Below are positions 32,793 to 44,290 of a stretch of DNA of 64,000 nucleotides, piece after piece. How positions within the stretch are numbered: the stretch's first letter is position 1; every line of letters begins with the position of its first letter. The notes under the pieces were generated by a model. That model saw only the letters and a list, made by a program, of their open reading frames with translations. It was not told the origin of the DNA and did no database searches. A program made the position numbers and the translations under genes. The stretch is from Selaginella moellendorffii (lineage: Eukaryota; Streptophyta; Lycopodiopsida; Selaginellales; Selaginellaceae): NCBI RefSeq assembly GCF_000143415.4, contig NW_003314282.1:319101-383100 (forward strand), given 5' to 3'.

Positions 32793-35101
32793 ATGAGGAG
32801 ATCGGAGCTTTTTAAGCATGTTTTTGCGGCTTACAGGGCTCGCCTGGCTTCATCCGCCACTGGCGCTGGGATTCTACGCACTGAGTCCACTAGCTGCGCT
32901 GCTCAAGATGTTCTCCGGGGCCAGCTTTACAGGTTTCTCCCTTCCAGCAATCCAGGAACGCTTGGGTTTCCGCGAGGAATTAGTTCTTGCGCTACTGCAA
33001 AGCCCGATTCGAGCAAAAGATTGATTTCCGCGGTGAGACTGGGCACCGCTCACAGCAGCAACCTTCCTCCTTTGTTTGGGAATTCGTGGAGGTCTGTGGC
33101 AAGTCTTCCTCCGGTTGGCTCTCTCCCCAATTCCATACGCTACAGCTTATATGGGTTGCTGCTGCTAACGTGCGCTGTTGGGACGTACTATGGTACTCCG
33201 TGGTCTAGGACTCAAGAGGACGAGAGCATCACCAGCAAAGAAGAGGAGACCGTGACTAATTGGAGTAACACTCACGAAGCTCATCCGAGGTACTACCATC
33301 ACCCAGAGACCCTCTACGACTTGGAGAGGATTGTGAAGCTCGGGCATGTCACGACGAGGACCATCAGGCCTACTGGATCCGGCCTTTCGCCGAATGGACT
33401 GGGATTCTCCAACGAAGGGATGGTGAACATGGCACTGATGGACAAAGTCTTGGTTGTCGACGCGACGAAGAAGCAGATAACGGTACAGGCAGGAGCTAGG
33501 ATTGATCAAGTGGTGGAGGCCTTAAAGCCTCACGGGTTGACTTTGGAAAATTACGCCTCTATCAAGGAACAGCAAGTAGGAGGATTTATCCAGGTATAAT
33601 TTCTTATTGAGTTTTTCGACTTCCGCAAAGATAACACTCGAATTTTCCAGGTCGGAGCTCATGGAACTGGAGCAGCCATTCCACCCGGCGACGAGCGGGT
33701 GGTAAAGATGAAGGTTGTTACTCCTACCCGGGGGACGATCGAGCTTTCCGAAGAATCCGACCCGGAACTGTTTCATCTTGCTCGCTGTGGTCTCGGCACA
33801 TTGGGAATCGTAGCTGAAGTTACTCTTCAGTGTGTGCCTGCCCACAAGCTTGTGGAGCAAACTCTCGTCTCCAACATGAAAGAAGTACGAAAGAATCACA
33901 AGTAAGCTTACTTTTTTGGTTTACTCCTGACTTGCTAATTTGATTAAATGTCTTTTATAGGAAGTGGCTTCAGCAAAACAGGCACCTCAGATATATGTGG
34001 ATTCCTTACACGGACGTGGTCGTCGTAATCCAGAGTAATCCTCTGCTTGAAGGCCAAGAACCTCCTACCGAGAAGGAGAAAGATGACGCTGGCAAAATAA
34101 AGTCGATGATGGACGTCTATAACGATATGGTTCGAAAGCGCGGGTATGTAGTACCAATATTTCAAATGGATCTTGTATGACTGTGAGCCGTTTTCTTCAG
34201 TCAGCCGGAAACGAAAAGTGAGATGCCCCCAAAAGTTAATGCCATGGCTGGAATATGGAGTGGCACTGCTGCTGGAAGCAAAGGATCTACCGGGACGGTA
34301 TACCAAGAGGCTATGACTTTCCCGGCAATGCGCGACAGAGTGCTGGCATTTGCACCTCTTGATCCCGAGCATGTCAAGCGCGTCAACAAGGCCGAAGCAA
34401 CCTACTGGAGACGAAACACAGGTTATCGCGTGGGCTGGAGCCACGAGATCCTGAGCTTCGACTGTGGTGGCCAGCAGTGGGTGTCAGAGGTTTGCTTTCC
34501 CGCGGGAACAGTGGACGAGCCCGACATGAGCGACATCAAGTTTATGGAGGAGCTGCTGGAGCTGATCAGAAAGAGAAACATTCCAGCGCCAGGGCCTATC
34601 GAGCAGCGGTGGACTTCGAGTAGCAGAAGCTCCATGTCGCCAGCATCAGATCCTTCTCCAGATCGCTTGTTCTCCTGGGTAAGCAAATCTGATTTTTCCT
34701 TTCTTTCTCAAACTTGTTTGTTGTCCCATGTAGGTTGGAATCATCATGTACTTGCCGACTGAAGATCCTGCGCAGAGGCAGGCGATCACCGAGAGCTTCT
34801 TTGACTACCGTGGTGCTGTCCAAAAGAATCTCTGGGATCCGTATGGAGCGTACGAGCACTGGGCAAAAGTCGAGGTGCGTGACATTAGTTTTCAAAGATT
34901 GCGATAGATCGATCACTCACTCTTCTTTACTTGCAGATTCGAGATAAGGAGGAAGCCGAGTGGTCCCGGGAGCGGCTCAAGAAGAGATTCCCCGTGGATT
35001 CTTTCGTCAAAGCTCAGATTGAGATCGATCCCCGGGGAATCTTTACCAACGAGCTTATAGAGACACTCTTCCCGAAGTACCGCCATGTCCAAACCCAGTA
35101 A
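32793..35101 (+). CDS. GLDH: L-galactono-1,4-lactone dehydrogenase, mitochondrial
   Basis: GLDH catalyses the last step of plant ascorbate synthesis in the mitochondrial inner membrane/intermembrane space and passes electrons to cytochrome c. Exons: 32793-33593, 33651-33901, 33961-34143, 34201-34678, 34734-34874 and 34937-35101; 672 residues. Features in order: long Arg/Ser-rich presequence, hydrophobic segment (YSLYGLLLLTCAVGTYYG), FAD-binding part with TGSGLSPNGLG near residue 195, GAHGTGAAIPPGDE, ELFHLARCGLGTLGIV, and the C-terminal substrate domain with GPIEQRW, whose Glu and Arg match the known active-site pair of the Arabidopsis enzyme. The flavin motif has Leu in the place where related oxidases carry a His for covalent FAD. 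An upstream GTG at 32781 lies before an acceptor-like TTCCAG, so ATG at 32793 was chosen; a 5' UTR intron is likely. Confidence 0.94.
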
Positions 35102-35394
35102 GTAGATTTGCTGACAGAGAAACAAAGATGTGATAATAAGTAATAGTTAGAATTGTAGAAGTATAAGTATGGAACCTGCCTGATTATCGATCGTCAAGAC
35201 AAGATCCATCGAGAGTTTCAAAGCGAAACTTTTGTCGCTTGCTTTTTTGTTTGTAGAAGAAAAAGAAGTGTAAGTTCATACAAGCTGGTCGATCCAACGT
35301 ATCCAGGGCTCTAAGATCAAGAACTCCACGGATTTTTCAATCCCCAAAGAATATTTAGCAGCGAGCTTATAGAGACACTAAACTAAGAAATAAA

Positions 35395-37542
35395 CTAAGG
35401 ACTATTCGCATTTAGAGGGTGACGAATCAAGTTCATAGCCAAAACGTAAGCACCTCCATAGCCAGGATGAGATTTTACCATAAGCTTGGCTGTGTTGAGG
35501 CTGTGCTTTAGGCTGTCATGATTTCTACACGCCCCAAGGAGGCACATCCAGTCTAAACCATCAGCCGCAAACGGCATCTCATTGATCACCTCCTGGGCAT
35601 CTGTCAGATGCCCGGCCCTCGCTAGCAAGTCCACCATGCAAGTGTAGTGCTGCTTCGAGGGCTCTATGCTAAAGTCTGTGGCCATGGAAGTGAAGCACTG
35701 CATTCCTTTGACGAGCTTTCCTTGGTGGCTGCACGAGATCATGGCCATGGTGAAGTAGAAACCATCTGGGATCTCGATTGTGAGCATGAGCATGAGGTTG
35801 AGATCACAGACGAGCATAAACTCCCCCACCTGGAAGTAGGCATGGAGCATGATGTTCCAGATTACAAGGCTTTGGAGATGTGGGATTCGATCAAACAACT
35901 GTCTTGCTTTTAACAAATGCCCTTCTTGGGCATATGCACAAAGAAGAGACGTCCAAGATACTTCATCTCTTTGGGTCATACTGTAGAAGAACGATTTTGC
36001 GTCTTTGATGTAGCCCATATGGATGTAGGCCGCGAGCATTGAGTTCCAAGTATAAATGTCTTGTGCCGGCATCTTGAGGAACAGGCACCGGGCATCTTCT
36101 AGATTCCCTGCCCGTGAGAAAGCGGCTAGCATTGTGTTAAAGGAAACCATGTCGTGCTGTGGCATCACTTCATTGAACACTTGTTTGGCTTCCTCCAGCT
36201 CCCCATTGTGAGAAAATCCAGCCAGCATTGCATTAAGAGCTGGTAGATCGTGGAATGGCATTTGCTTAAAGATAGTGGCAGCTTCAACCGGAATCTCATG
36301 AAGCAGCATTGTGGTGCATGATGCTATATTCAGCCTTGGCATTTTACTGAAAGTATCTCTCGCAAGGCTCAGATTTCCTGCCTGTGCCACCGCTGCCAAG
36401 ATCAAAGACATGGAAACCATGTTATGAAAAGGCATCTCTTTGTCAAACAAGTGTTTTGCCTCTGTCAAGCACTCGTTTTGGATGTACGCCGAGAGCATAG
36501 AGTTCCAAGAGACAATGTCCAGCTCGGGCATAGAGCCAAACACTTGCTTTGCTTTGTTGAGCTGACCACGTTGACCATACATTGAAAGCAACGAATTCCA
36601 GGAGACAACATTCCTCTGTGGCATCCGGTCAAACATTCCACAAGCATCCCGCTGATGCCCACTCTGGGCATACGCGGACACAATTATGTTCCATGTTGTC
36701 AAGTCCCTTACCGGCATTTGCCAAAACAAACTCTTACATTCCTCCAAATTGCCGGATTGACCAAATACGGTCAACATGGTGTTCCACGTCACGATGTTGG
36801 GAGAGTCAATCTGGTCAAAAGTGGACTTGGCCTTTTCAACGTTTCCCGCCTGGGCATACGCGGTCAACAAGGAGTTCCACGTCACTAGATTCCACTCGGG
36901 CATCTGGTCAAACACAGCAAAAGCGTCAACGAGATTCCAGGCCTCCACGTAAGCCGTCAGCAAGGCAGTCCATGAGATGAGGTCGCGAAATGGCATTTCA
37001 TCAAACACACGCTTTGAGCTCCGCAAATCCCCTTTCCTGGCATATGCTGTAAGAAGAGTTGTCCACAACACAATGTCCTTTTGGGGTATCTTGTCAAAAA
37101 ATCTCTGGATTCTTTCCACGCAGTTATTGTGAGCTATCAGGAAAAACACTGTGGAAAAAGAGATGAGGTCGTGCTGTGGCATTTGATCAAATAATGTTTG
37201 GGTGCTTAGAAGATGCCCTGCACGGGCATATGCTGAAAGAAGAGCATTCCATGCGACCAGATTGGGCTGAGCCATAGCGTCGAACGTTTGCTTCGCAAGG
37301 GCCAGTTCGCCGTTTCTAGAGTAGGCATTCATCATTATAACCCAAGAATACGAGTTTCTTTGTCTCCCCAACCTGTCGAAGATCTCTCGGGCTTGACTCA
37401 AGCTCCCGACCCTGCCATGCATTTCAATCAGCTTGTTACCAACAAACGTATCGAGTGGGGCCTGAGATGAAGCAACGCGATCGTGCAAATCATTCGCCTC
37501 TACCAACGTCTTGCATTCCCTGATACTCTCTATGATCTCCAT
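35395..37542 (-). CDS. PPR protein, 715 residues
   Basis: A single uninterrupted exon encodes a PPR protein that probably binds organellar RNA. It begins MEIIESIRECKTLVEANDLH and then has about 18 tandem units, mostly 31 residues long, with the repeated pattern (D/N)xVSWNSMLxAYxxxGxxxxAxxxFxxMP. That unit length is typical of S-type repeats. The C-terminal part (HYTCMVDLLARAGHLTDAQE and MPFAADGLDWMCLLGACRNH) resembles the E region of PLS-class proteins; a DYW domain is absent, so it may act with a separate DYW partner in RNA editing. No clear transit peptide is visible at the N-terminus. Confidence 0.9.
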   Translation of the reverse strand: MEIIESIRECKTLVEANDLHDRVASSQAPLDTFVGNKLIEMHGRVGSLSQAREIFDRLGRQRNSYSWVIMMNAYSRNGELALAKQTFDAMAQPNLVAWNALLSAYARAGHLLSTQTLFDQMPQHDLISFSTVFFLIAHNNCVERIQRFFDKIPQKDIVLWTTLLTAYARKGDLRSSKRVFDEMPFRDLISWTALLTAYVEAWNLVDAFAVFDQMPEWNLVTWNSLLTAYAQAGNVEKAKSTFDQIDSPNIVTWNTMLTVFGQSGNLEECKSLFWQMPVRDLTTWNIIVSAYAQSGHQRDACGMFDRMPQRNVVSWNSLLSMYGQRGQLNKAKQVFGSMPELDIVSWNSMLSAYIQNECLTEAKHLFDKEMPFHNMVSMSLILAAVAQAGNLSLARDTFSKMPRLNIASCTTMLLHEIPVEAATIFKQMPFHDLPALNAMLAGFSHNGELEEAKQVFNEVMPQHDMVSFNTMLAAFSRAGNLEDARCLFLKMPAQDIYTWNSMLAAYIHMGYIKDAKSFFYSMTQRDEVSWTSLLCAYAQEGHLLKARQLFDRIPHLQSLVIWNIMLHAYFQVGEFMLVCDLNLMLMLTIEIPDGFYFTMAMISCSHQGKLVKGMQCFTSMATDFSIEPSKQHYTCMVDLLARAGHLTDAQEVINEMPFAADGLDWMCLLGACRNHDSLKHSLNTAKLMVKSHPGYGGAYVLAMNLIRHPLNANSP

Positions 37543-37604
37543 GTACTCTCATCATAAACTCTCGATAAGTATCAATCCAAAACAATGAGATACTATGCAC
37601 TATT

Positions 37605-39482
37605 TCATTCCACATCGTCCGAAAGGACGCGTTTGATCCCGTCGCTACCCTCCTCCTCCGAAGCCGTGGCATTCATCCTGGTGTTCGCCGGGCACCTCTC
37701 GCGCGGATCATCGCTCTCCTTCCTACAGAAGCACTCCGGCCAGGGATTCGTGTAGAACGACTCGGGATTCACCCGGCGGTGAGACCTTCCAAACGTTCCA
37801 CCGCTCATCACGCCTCTCACCATGGCCTCGAAGTTTGCGGCGGCGGCGCCGCCACCACTCTCGCGAGCCATGAAGATCGGTGCCAGAGCCTTCCTGTTGG
37901 GCTGGATGGACGTCCGGAAGCCGTAGTAGAGCCTGTGGCCGAGGAGATTGTTGGCAAAGTTGCTGGGACCGTCGTAAGTTGGCATGAAGATGTCCGAGAG
38001 CAAGCACACCATGTAGTCCACCGCCGGTCCCAGGAGTCCTCTCCCCTCGGCCTGGACAGCTTCCAGCTCCTCCGGAGCGGCCACGGTGGTGCGATTCTCC
38101 AGGTGAGGATACATCTCTCGCAGTGGCTGCATGAATCTCTCGCCTCCAAAGATGTCGCCCGCTGCGAGGTAGAGGCGGGTCGAGTTGTCGAAGCCCATTG
38201 CCTGGAGGATGAGCCCGACTTCTTCCGGTGTCAAGGGACACTTCCCGATTAAGCGCCTCTCGTTGTAGACGAGGCGCTTCTTGGCAAAGTTTTGCTCGCG
38301 GTACTTTCGTAGTATCTCCTGCTCTTCCGGTTTGAATATGGCGAGGCACCTGAGAGAAGCTTGTCGGTGGAGAAAGACTACGAAAGAAGGAAGTACGTAC
38401 CCAGCGAATGCAAGCATGTCCATCTCGAAACGGAGATGGATCGACATGAAGTGGCCTTCAGCGCGGAGCCTGCTCACGATCTGGTTGCTCAGCTGCATCA
38501 CGTCCGGCTTGAAACGCAGTGCGTGGAAGTTTACTCGGCACCTCAACCGCTGGTACTCGGCGTTTGGAACCTCTTCGGCTAGGCGATGGGAAAAGGGAGT
38601 GAGATATATCGCGCCGTGCTGTTTCATCTTAGCCAGCGCTTCGGTCTCGTACCAACTTGGAGGACCATCTCGCGGTGGTGCGATCTACAGCAGACAAGAG
38701 TTACGTTGGTTTGAAAGAACGAGTAACCAACCTGGAAAGCCTTCATCTTTTTCTTCTTCTTGTCGGAGACGTAAGGAAGGGACTCCACAATCTTGACGTC
38801 GTGTCTAAGGGATTTGATAAAGTGTTCTACATCATAAATGCCAGCAAAACCACTGCAACATCAAAAACAACTGTTTGCTCTTTATCATAACCAAGGACGA
38901 GAAAGCAAAAGATATACGGACCTTTTATCGTTCCAAAACGAGTTAGTATCCAACTCCGGCAACACAAGCGTTGCATTCATTATCCTCGCTGCCAAAACTG
39001 CATTACAAATCTGCAATGACACATCGATGAAGCTGGAAATAAAAAGCAAGGAGAATAGAATGTCTCTTACGGCACTACGCTGCTGGTTAAGCCCGCCATT
39101 GCACCGAACGACGAGATAGCCATTGCTTTTCTTGGGAGGGGCTGCAAGCAAGATAGTCCACTAAGTTACATACAAGAAGAAAAGAATGATATGAGAAAAA
39201 AACTCTACTTACGCGGCCAAAAAGATCTGGGAGCCGAGGAAGGCCTCCAACCAGAAGAAGAAGAGCTCGTCCAAAGAGAATTCACATCAATCTGTCAAAA
39301 GAAAAAAAAAAAAGGAGCAAGAGAGACAAAACGCTTTAAAAACGAGGAGCAAGGAAAGCGCGAGGAATGCTTACATGAGAGTGAACGATGACACCGTCTT
39401 GCCGCAACTGCGAGACCAGCGACACCATGCACAGAAGCAGCACCAGGCCAGAGATGGACAATCGACCAGCAAATCCCTTCAT
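37605..39482 (-). CDS. O-fucosyltransferase-family protein (GT106-like)
   Basis: Exons: 39375-39482, 39213-39291, 39071-39141, 38922-39010, 38732-38852, 38401-38684 and 37605-38349, in one frame of 498 residues. It starts [20 protein letters not shown], a type II membrane anchor typical of Golgi glycosyltransferases. Family marks include [30 protein letters not shown] and MDMLAFAGC. The C-terminal part has [12 protein letters not shown] and [14 protein letters not shown]. Plant members are Golgi enzymes acting on cell-wall polysaccharides or proteins. The open frame extends upstream to 39662 but without an ATG, so either translation starts at 39482 or an unseen upstream exon exists. A telo-box-like CCCTAAAAC lies near 39888. 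This is the intact member of a locally amplified block. Confidence 0.85.
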
Positions 39483-40190
39483 ACTGGCAGTCACTTGCTT
39501 CCATTGCCTCTGCCCCCTTCTTCCTAATGCCGACGCTCCACCCGTGAGAGAACGCTCATCATCGTCTTGCGAGTGGCTAGATCCCCTGGACAAGCCAAAC
39601 ACAAACCCACGAATCAGGCTCCCGAAACCAGAGAATGCAGCTGCGCTAGAGCTACCACACACAGCGAGGGATCAGATCTGTTGCGCAGCACGAGCACCAT
39701 TCTTTGGTTGCGAGAGAGAGTGTGAGAGAGAGTAGATCTATCCCGCCCCTGTTGCCCTAAGCGAGGAGAGACGAGAGCGCTTACCTACGCATCAAATGGG
39801 GCGCTTGTTTTCTACGCGTCAATGCGTCGTGTCGGGGGCCGAGCGAGCTGGATCGATGCGCTCCTCTCGCAAGAACCCTAAAACTAAACCCAAATGCCGC
39901 GAAATATTTTCAACGAAAGAGACGAGTTTATTCCCTTTTATTTTCCAAAGGGAAGACTATGTTTGACTATCTTGGACTACATTGACTAATACGAAAGATT
40001 GGGATTTCACAAAGAGCGCCAATGCTTTAAAAGGGACTCAACACTCTTGCCCTGATTGATCTCTCCCGGTGGAGCTTTAAAGTGATTTGGATTGAAATGT
40101 AGGCCAGAATCGAGCTCTGCAAGGACCAAGGTGGGATTGAGCGAGGAGGATTCAAAGCTTAGCTCCGGCTGCGGTGAAGAGGATGAGGAG

Positions 40191-40575
40191 CTAAATTCCT
40201 CGACCTCTTCGAGTTCTTATGAAGTTCCATGAGAACTTTGAGTCGTCCCGGCAAGGCATGGATTCGAAGAAACTATTGTAGCAGCCACCACACTCCTTGG
40301 AATCAAAGAGATCCATTGCTTGTTCCGCGAATGCATTGAGAGTGTAGGCCGTGAGCATGGCGTCCCAGGACGGAACGCCACCTCTTTCCGAGATTGGTCG
40401 CTCTAATACTTGTAGCAAAACTTTTCGAGAAAGCGCATGCAAATTCTTTGCTTGGAAGTTGGAAGAGATCGAAGATCGAAGAAACTTTCTTTGATTGTAG
40501 ATGGTGTTTCCTTTTCTTTTCGCTTCGCAGTTGTAAGTTCTCTGTTTCCAGCGAATATCCGAGAACTATTAACAC
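40191..40575 (-). pseudogene. PPR-like fragment
   Basis: Minus-strand text reads GGVPSWDAMLTAYTLNAFAE, one PPR-type unit, within a short frame (40191-40442). A partly overlapping frame (40303-40575) lies upstream. The same fragment recurs at 49849-50055 in the duplicated block. It is too short for a working PPR protein. Confidence 0.5.
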
Positions 40576-40654
40576 ACAGCGTGGTTATTTACATTGGGAG
40601 TAAACATCAAACCGTTAGGATCAAGCTCTCGCTTTGTCAAGTTGAAATCTAAAT

Positions 40655-42238
40655 CTATCTCTCACTCTTGAACTTTTTGGATTTGTCCAGCATATCTACC
40701 ATCGCCGAAGTTCGATAGGATGTCAGCGAACATTCTCTTTTCGCAGAAGGAGCTGATTTAAACAGAGAAAATTCACAAGAGTTAGAACACAAAAGAGCTG
40801 TCCAAAATGTCTTACCTCTCGACTGGTACGTAGATCGCTGGTTGACGTGAGAATTCTCGGCCGCAAGCAGCACAGCATGTCCCCCGGAACGGTAATAATC
40901 CCCCATCATGCACTGGATCAGCTCCTCGAGTTCGCTCACCAATCCCTTGGACAAGACATCGCCAGCTCCAAACGCTCGGGAGCTCTCAATCTTTTGCTTC
41001 ACGTCCAGCAGCGCTTGCTTTGCCGACGCCAAGTCTTCCGAGCTGCGACATCCGAGCCTCCGAGCGGCAGCCATGGCCTTCGAGGCACTCACACGGTTCT
41101 TCTGCCTGTCCACCTCGATCTTTGTCGCTTCCTCTTCCTCGCCAGCTTTGAGCTCCTGGATCACCAGGCTCGAAGTTGCAAGCTGCTGGGTCTTGTCGCT
41201 GGACGGGTCTCGAAAGCTCCCTCCAACTTTGAGAAGTTCCAGCGACGAAGAGCTCGAGTCAGAGCCAGGCAGCAAGAGCTCCACCAGGATATCTCTCTCC
41301 TCTTCCGCGTACAAGGATCCAAGCTTCACTGTCGCAGCTCGATCGCCAGCCATGGCCGTTGTCCCGGCGGTGGCTTCCACACTCTTGATCCGCGCTCTGC
41401 CGCTTGCCTCCATCCAGACCTCCACTTCCTGTGCCACCACGCTAAGCAGCCCGCCAATGAACTGAGCAAACGCGTGCTGGACGGCAAACTCCTCTTGCAC
41501 GTAGCAAAAGCTGCCACCCGTGGCCTCGGCGATGCTCAGCATGGCCTCGGGATCATGGTCACTTCCAAATCCAAAAGTGTGCACTGGAACTCGCTCGCTC
41601 CCATTCTCGAGGTAGGAATCCACCGGAAGAACTTTGCATCGCTTGAACATGATCGCATTGTCCATCCCGTCCGAGAGAAGCAAAATGCTCGACACCGGGT
41701 TCCTGTTCTTGCGCCGCGAGAGAAGATCGAATCCAGCCTTTAGACCCGGACGGATCTCGGTTCCTCCCAGGCTCCGCAGCTTCTCCACTGCATTGAGCGC
41801 CGCGGCTCGACCTTCGTGGGTCATCCTCTTGAGACCGAGATGGACTTTGGGCTCGTCCGAGAAGGAGACGATCGCGAGGCGATCCTGCTGTCGCAAATTC
41901 CGGATCACAAACTCCATGGCGGTCTTGACAAGCTCCAGCTTCTGGCCGCGCATGCTGCCGCTCACATCCAGCACTGTCACCAGATCGACCGGGGCGCGGG
42001 CACTGTCGGCGGCCGAGCTCTCATCTTTGGGAGCTTTGAGATGGACCAGCGCTGTAAAGATTCGCTCTACTTGTTCTTCTCCCTTGGCCTTGATCTTGTC
42101 GACCTCGCCGATGATCTTGAGCTCTGGCTGCTCGCCAATCACTAGCCAGCCTAGCTCCTCGCTAAGATGAACAATTTCTTCTTCCTCGAGCGTGACATCC
42201 ATGCCGCTTACCTCGAATTTCTCAAACCCTGCCGCCAT
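40655..42238 (-). CDS. VWA-domain protein (intact copy)
   Basis: The 527-codon frame encodes a von Willebrand factor A domain with the MIDAS motif DVSGSM (within DLVTVLDVSGSMRGQKLELV) and later ILLLSDGMDN, plus FGFGSDHDPEAMLSIAEATG. Order and spacing resemble plant WAV3/EDA40-like proteins, but no N-terminal RING finger is present, so E3 ligase activity is doubtful; metal-dependent protein binding is likely. The C-terminus is poorly conserved. A 63-bp segment at 40753-40815 has GT-AG ends, contains no stop and keeps frame, so it may be an optional intron. Start MAAGFEKFEVSG fits the first ATG; 5' flank ends in a cluster of AT repeats (42450-42480). Confidence 0.85.
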   Translation of the reverse strand: MAAGFEKFEVSGMDVTLEEEEIVHLSEELGWLVIGEQPELKIIGEVDKIKAKGEEQVERIFTALVHLKAPKDESSAADSARAPVDLVTVLDVSGSMRGQKLELVKTAMEFVIRNLRQQDRLAIVSFSDEPKVHLGLKRMTHEGRAAALNAVEKLRSLGGTEIRPGLKAGFDLLSRRKNRNPVSSILLLSDGMDNAIMFKRCKVLPVDSYLENGSERVPVHTFGFGSDHDPEAMLSIAEATGGSFCYVQEEFAVQHAFAQFIGGLLSVVAQEVEVWMEASGRARIKSVEATAGTTAMAGDRAATVKLGSLYAEEERDILVELLLPGSDSSSSSLELLKVGGSFRDPSSDKTQQLATSSLVIQELKAGEEEEATKIEVDRQKNRVSASKAMAAARRLGCRSSEDLASAKQALLDVKQKIESSRAFGAGDVLSKGLVSELEELIQCMMGDYYRSGGHAVLLAAENSHVNQRSTYQSRGKTFWTALLCSNSCEFSLFKSAPSAKRECSLTSYRTSAMVDMLDKSKKFKSER

Positions 42239-42539
42239 AGCTCCTGATCGATATGGGAGAACTTTATACCTTTAAGAGGTCAAGTTGGCCCTACATTCCA
42301 ATTTAAATTCTTTTTTTTTTCGGACGGTTCAGATGAGGACACCTGGACAACGTTTACGTGGGTAGTGAGCACGCCACTGACGCTAAAACGATAGCATTTT
42401 TGCATCCATCAATCTCATGCTTCCAGTTGGGCACTACAAGACTATCAAAACAATATATATATAGAAAGATAGATAAATAGATAATTTGGGATTTCTTGGA
42501 TTTTCAGATCCTCCAAAGTGATTGGCAAGGGCGAGACTG

Positions 42540-43690
42540 GGGCCAGACGCAATACGAGAGGGTGATTATAATTGAGTTGCTTTGGAGCATTGCTCCTTTT
42601 TATTCTATTCTATTAGTTTCTTGGTGGTTGATAACCATTGATGGGAATGCTCTCCTTCTCTATCTCTTTTTGTCCTGCATTATCACTGCCAAGTAAATCT
42701 CTACGCTCTTTTTTTTTTGCAGTTGTCAATTCCGAATTCTATGGTTCACAGGCTGTTCCCAATCAATATTTTGCTTTCTCTTTGTTATATTGTTCTATTT
42801 CTGACACTGTCGCACCAGAAGGCCTCCTCTTTCTTGCGTAGGCAGTCTGGAAGCCATCTTCTCCGAGAAGTTCCCCATGCCAGAAACATCTGCTGGCGTC
42901 TTCTTTTTCTTCTTTTTCTTTTTCTTCTCTTACATTCTTTGTATGGCCAACGTTCAAATTTGTTTGTTTTTTACGATGGTTTTCTCAGCTTTTTCACAGG
43001 TGTTCCAATTCCAATCAAAGAAAGAGAGGTTTTGGCATTGTGTCCCAACTTTTTCTCCATCCAGATTTTGAGTATGAGATTGTTCTGATTGACCAGGTTT
43101 TCGTGTCAACGATCTTTGTATTGCTGGTGTTGAGTTCAGCAATGAGCTGAGCAAATTCATTAGATGTGACGTGCACGAGGAGGATTCCCATGTCAAGGAA
43201 ATTGTTCATGTCGCTCTCATTGAGGTCTGGAGTTTTCCTCGGTTTCTCTTCACGGTTTTTAAAGGTGCTTCATATCAAGCAGGCTAAGGAGATCTTCAAG
43301 CCAATGTATGGTGTAGTTATCTCATTTCATGGAATTTTGATTTAGTTCTTTGAACAGCGCGATTCGACGAGGCTACTCAGCACAAGGCTATTGGAGCTTT
43401 AGAGAAATTTGCTGAGGCAACAGGAAACGATTTACCAGCAAATATGAAAAGCCTGAAGCCAGAATATTGTAAGCTTACGGCTAAATATGTTACGCTTTCT
43501 TTCCTCAAATGTAGTGATGATCGAACTAGAGGAGCATTGATGCTACTTTCGCAGGCATGTAGCAGCTTAATAACCTATGTCTTAGAGCGAGCAATGATTG
43601 TTATTAGCTCATATATCAAACCAACTGCCATGGTTTGGTTTGCGTATTTAATCACATGTGGCTATGTGGAAAAATGCGATCCATGGAAAT
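42540..43690. other. Unassigned stretch with an MFS-transporter fragment
   Basis: The part at 43360-43475 (plus strand) reads KAIGALEKFAEATGNDLPAN and continues MKSLKPEY, matching the C-terminus of the MFS-type gene at 53305-54144. The preceding GAACAGCGCGA equals the start of that gene's second exon, so most of the exon was deleted here. Upstream (43090-43210) the plus strand reads GFRVNDLCIAGVEFSNELSK, while the minus strand has a frame MNNFLDMGILLVHVTSNEFA; neither is recognised. The rest, including 42640-43090, is T-rich without a supported gene. Confidence 0.4.
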
Positions 43691-43794
43691 AATAAAAAAA
43701 ATTGCTACGTGTTGCATGTAGCAACGCTTGGTTTGCTTAATACTAGTGTTATTATTACTTATTAATCCAATTGATCAAATCAAGCTTATGATTA

Positions 43795-43985
43795 TAAGCA
43801 TGTTTGTAATTTATATATACAAGATTAATTTTATTGCATATCAACCGTTAGATGGTAGAATAAAAAAGAATATACTAGAAAAGGTTTAAGAAAGTTTATA
43901 AATTATAAATACAAGATTAATCTAAATGAATAACAACCGCTAGATAGTAGAATATCTTAGAATATTCAAGCATATTCTAAGTATA
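43795..43985. repeat. AT-rich repeat with internal duplication
   Basis: Two units about 85-90 bp apart share ACAAGATTAAT, CAACCG(T/C)TAGAT and AGTAGAATA strings. A relative lies at 53138-53225 (ATAATTTATAAACACAAGATT). These are probably parts of an uncharacterised AT-rich element. Confidence 0.5.
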
Positions 43986-44126
43986 TTCACTACCATCCCA
44001 ATCCCCCTATAGGTTTGCTTAAGCAAACCAAAAACGTGACATGTGATCTCTGTTGTTGGAACACTGTATGTAGTATAAATATCTTCTTGTAAGCGTAGAA
44101 ATGTTGTTGATAATCGCGTGGAATCC

Positions 44127-44290
44127 ATGGCGCCCGACGCCCACACTGGATCGCTGGAGCTGGTAGCGGAGGACCTCACCGCGCCACCGCTAGGGTTGTC
44201 AGTGCCACATCGTCGGGAGGAGCTGGGCGGCGCGGCCAGCGGCGCCATGGCGGTGATCAAGGAGGAAGGCCTTCTCGGCTATCAAATGCC
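44127..44290 (+). CDS. Possible first exon of an unknown gene
   Basis: An ATG-led frame (MAPDAHTGSLELVAEDLTAP) continues 50 codons to KEEGLLGYQMP and is GC-rich, unlike the AT-rich flank. A TATA-like TATAAATA lies near 44073. Downstream frames become T-rich with repeated CGATGGATTTTTTCG blocks, typical of intron. It is not recognisable as part of chorismate synthase, which begins after 44590. Confidence 0.3.

Noticed and set aside
37723-38349. 208-codon minus ORF inside the O-fucosyltransferase last exon
   Set aside because: It overlaps the true frame in another phase and has Arg/Pro-rich composition without family motifs.
40847-41743. Long plus-strand ORFs across the VWA gene (also at 50485-51609)
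   Set aside because: They are antisense shadows of a GC-rich coding region; the minus frame has the MIDAS motif and family match.
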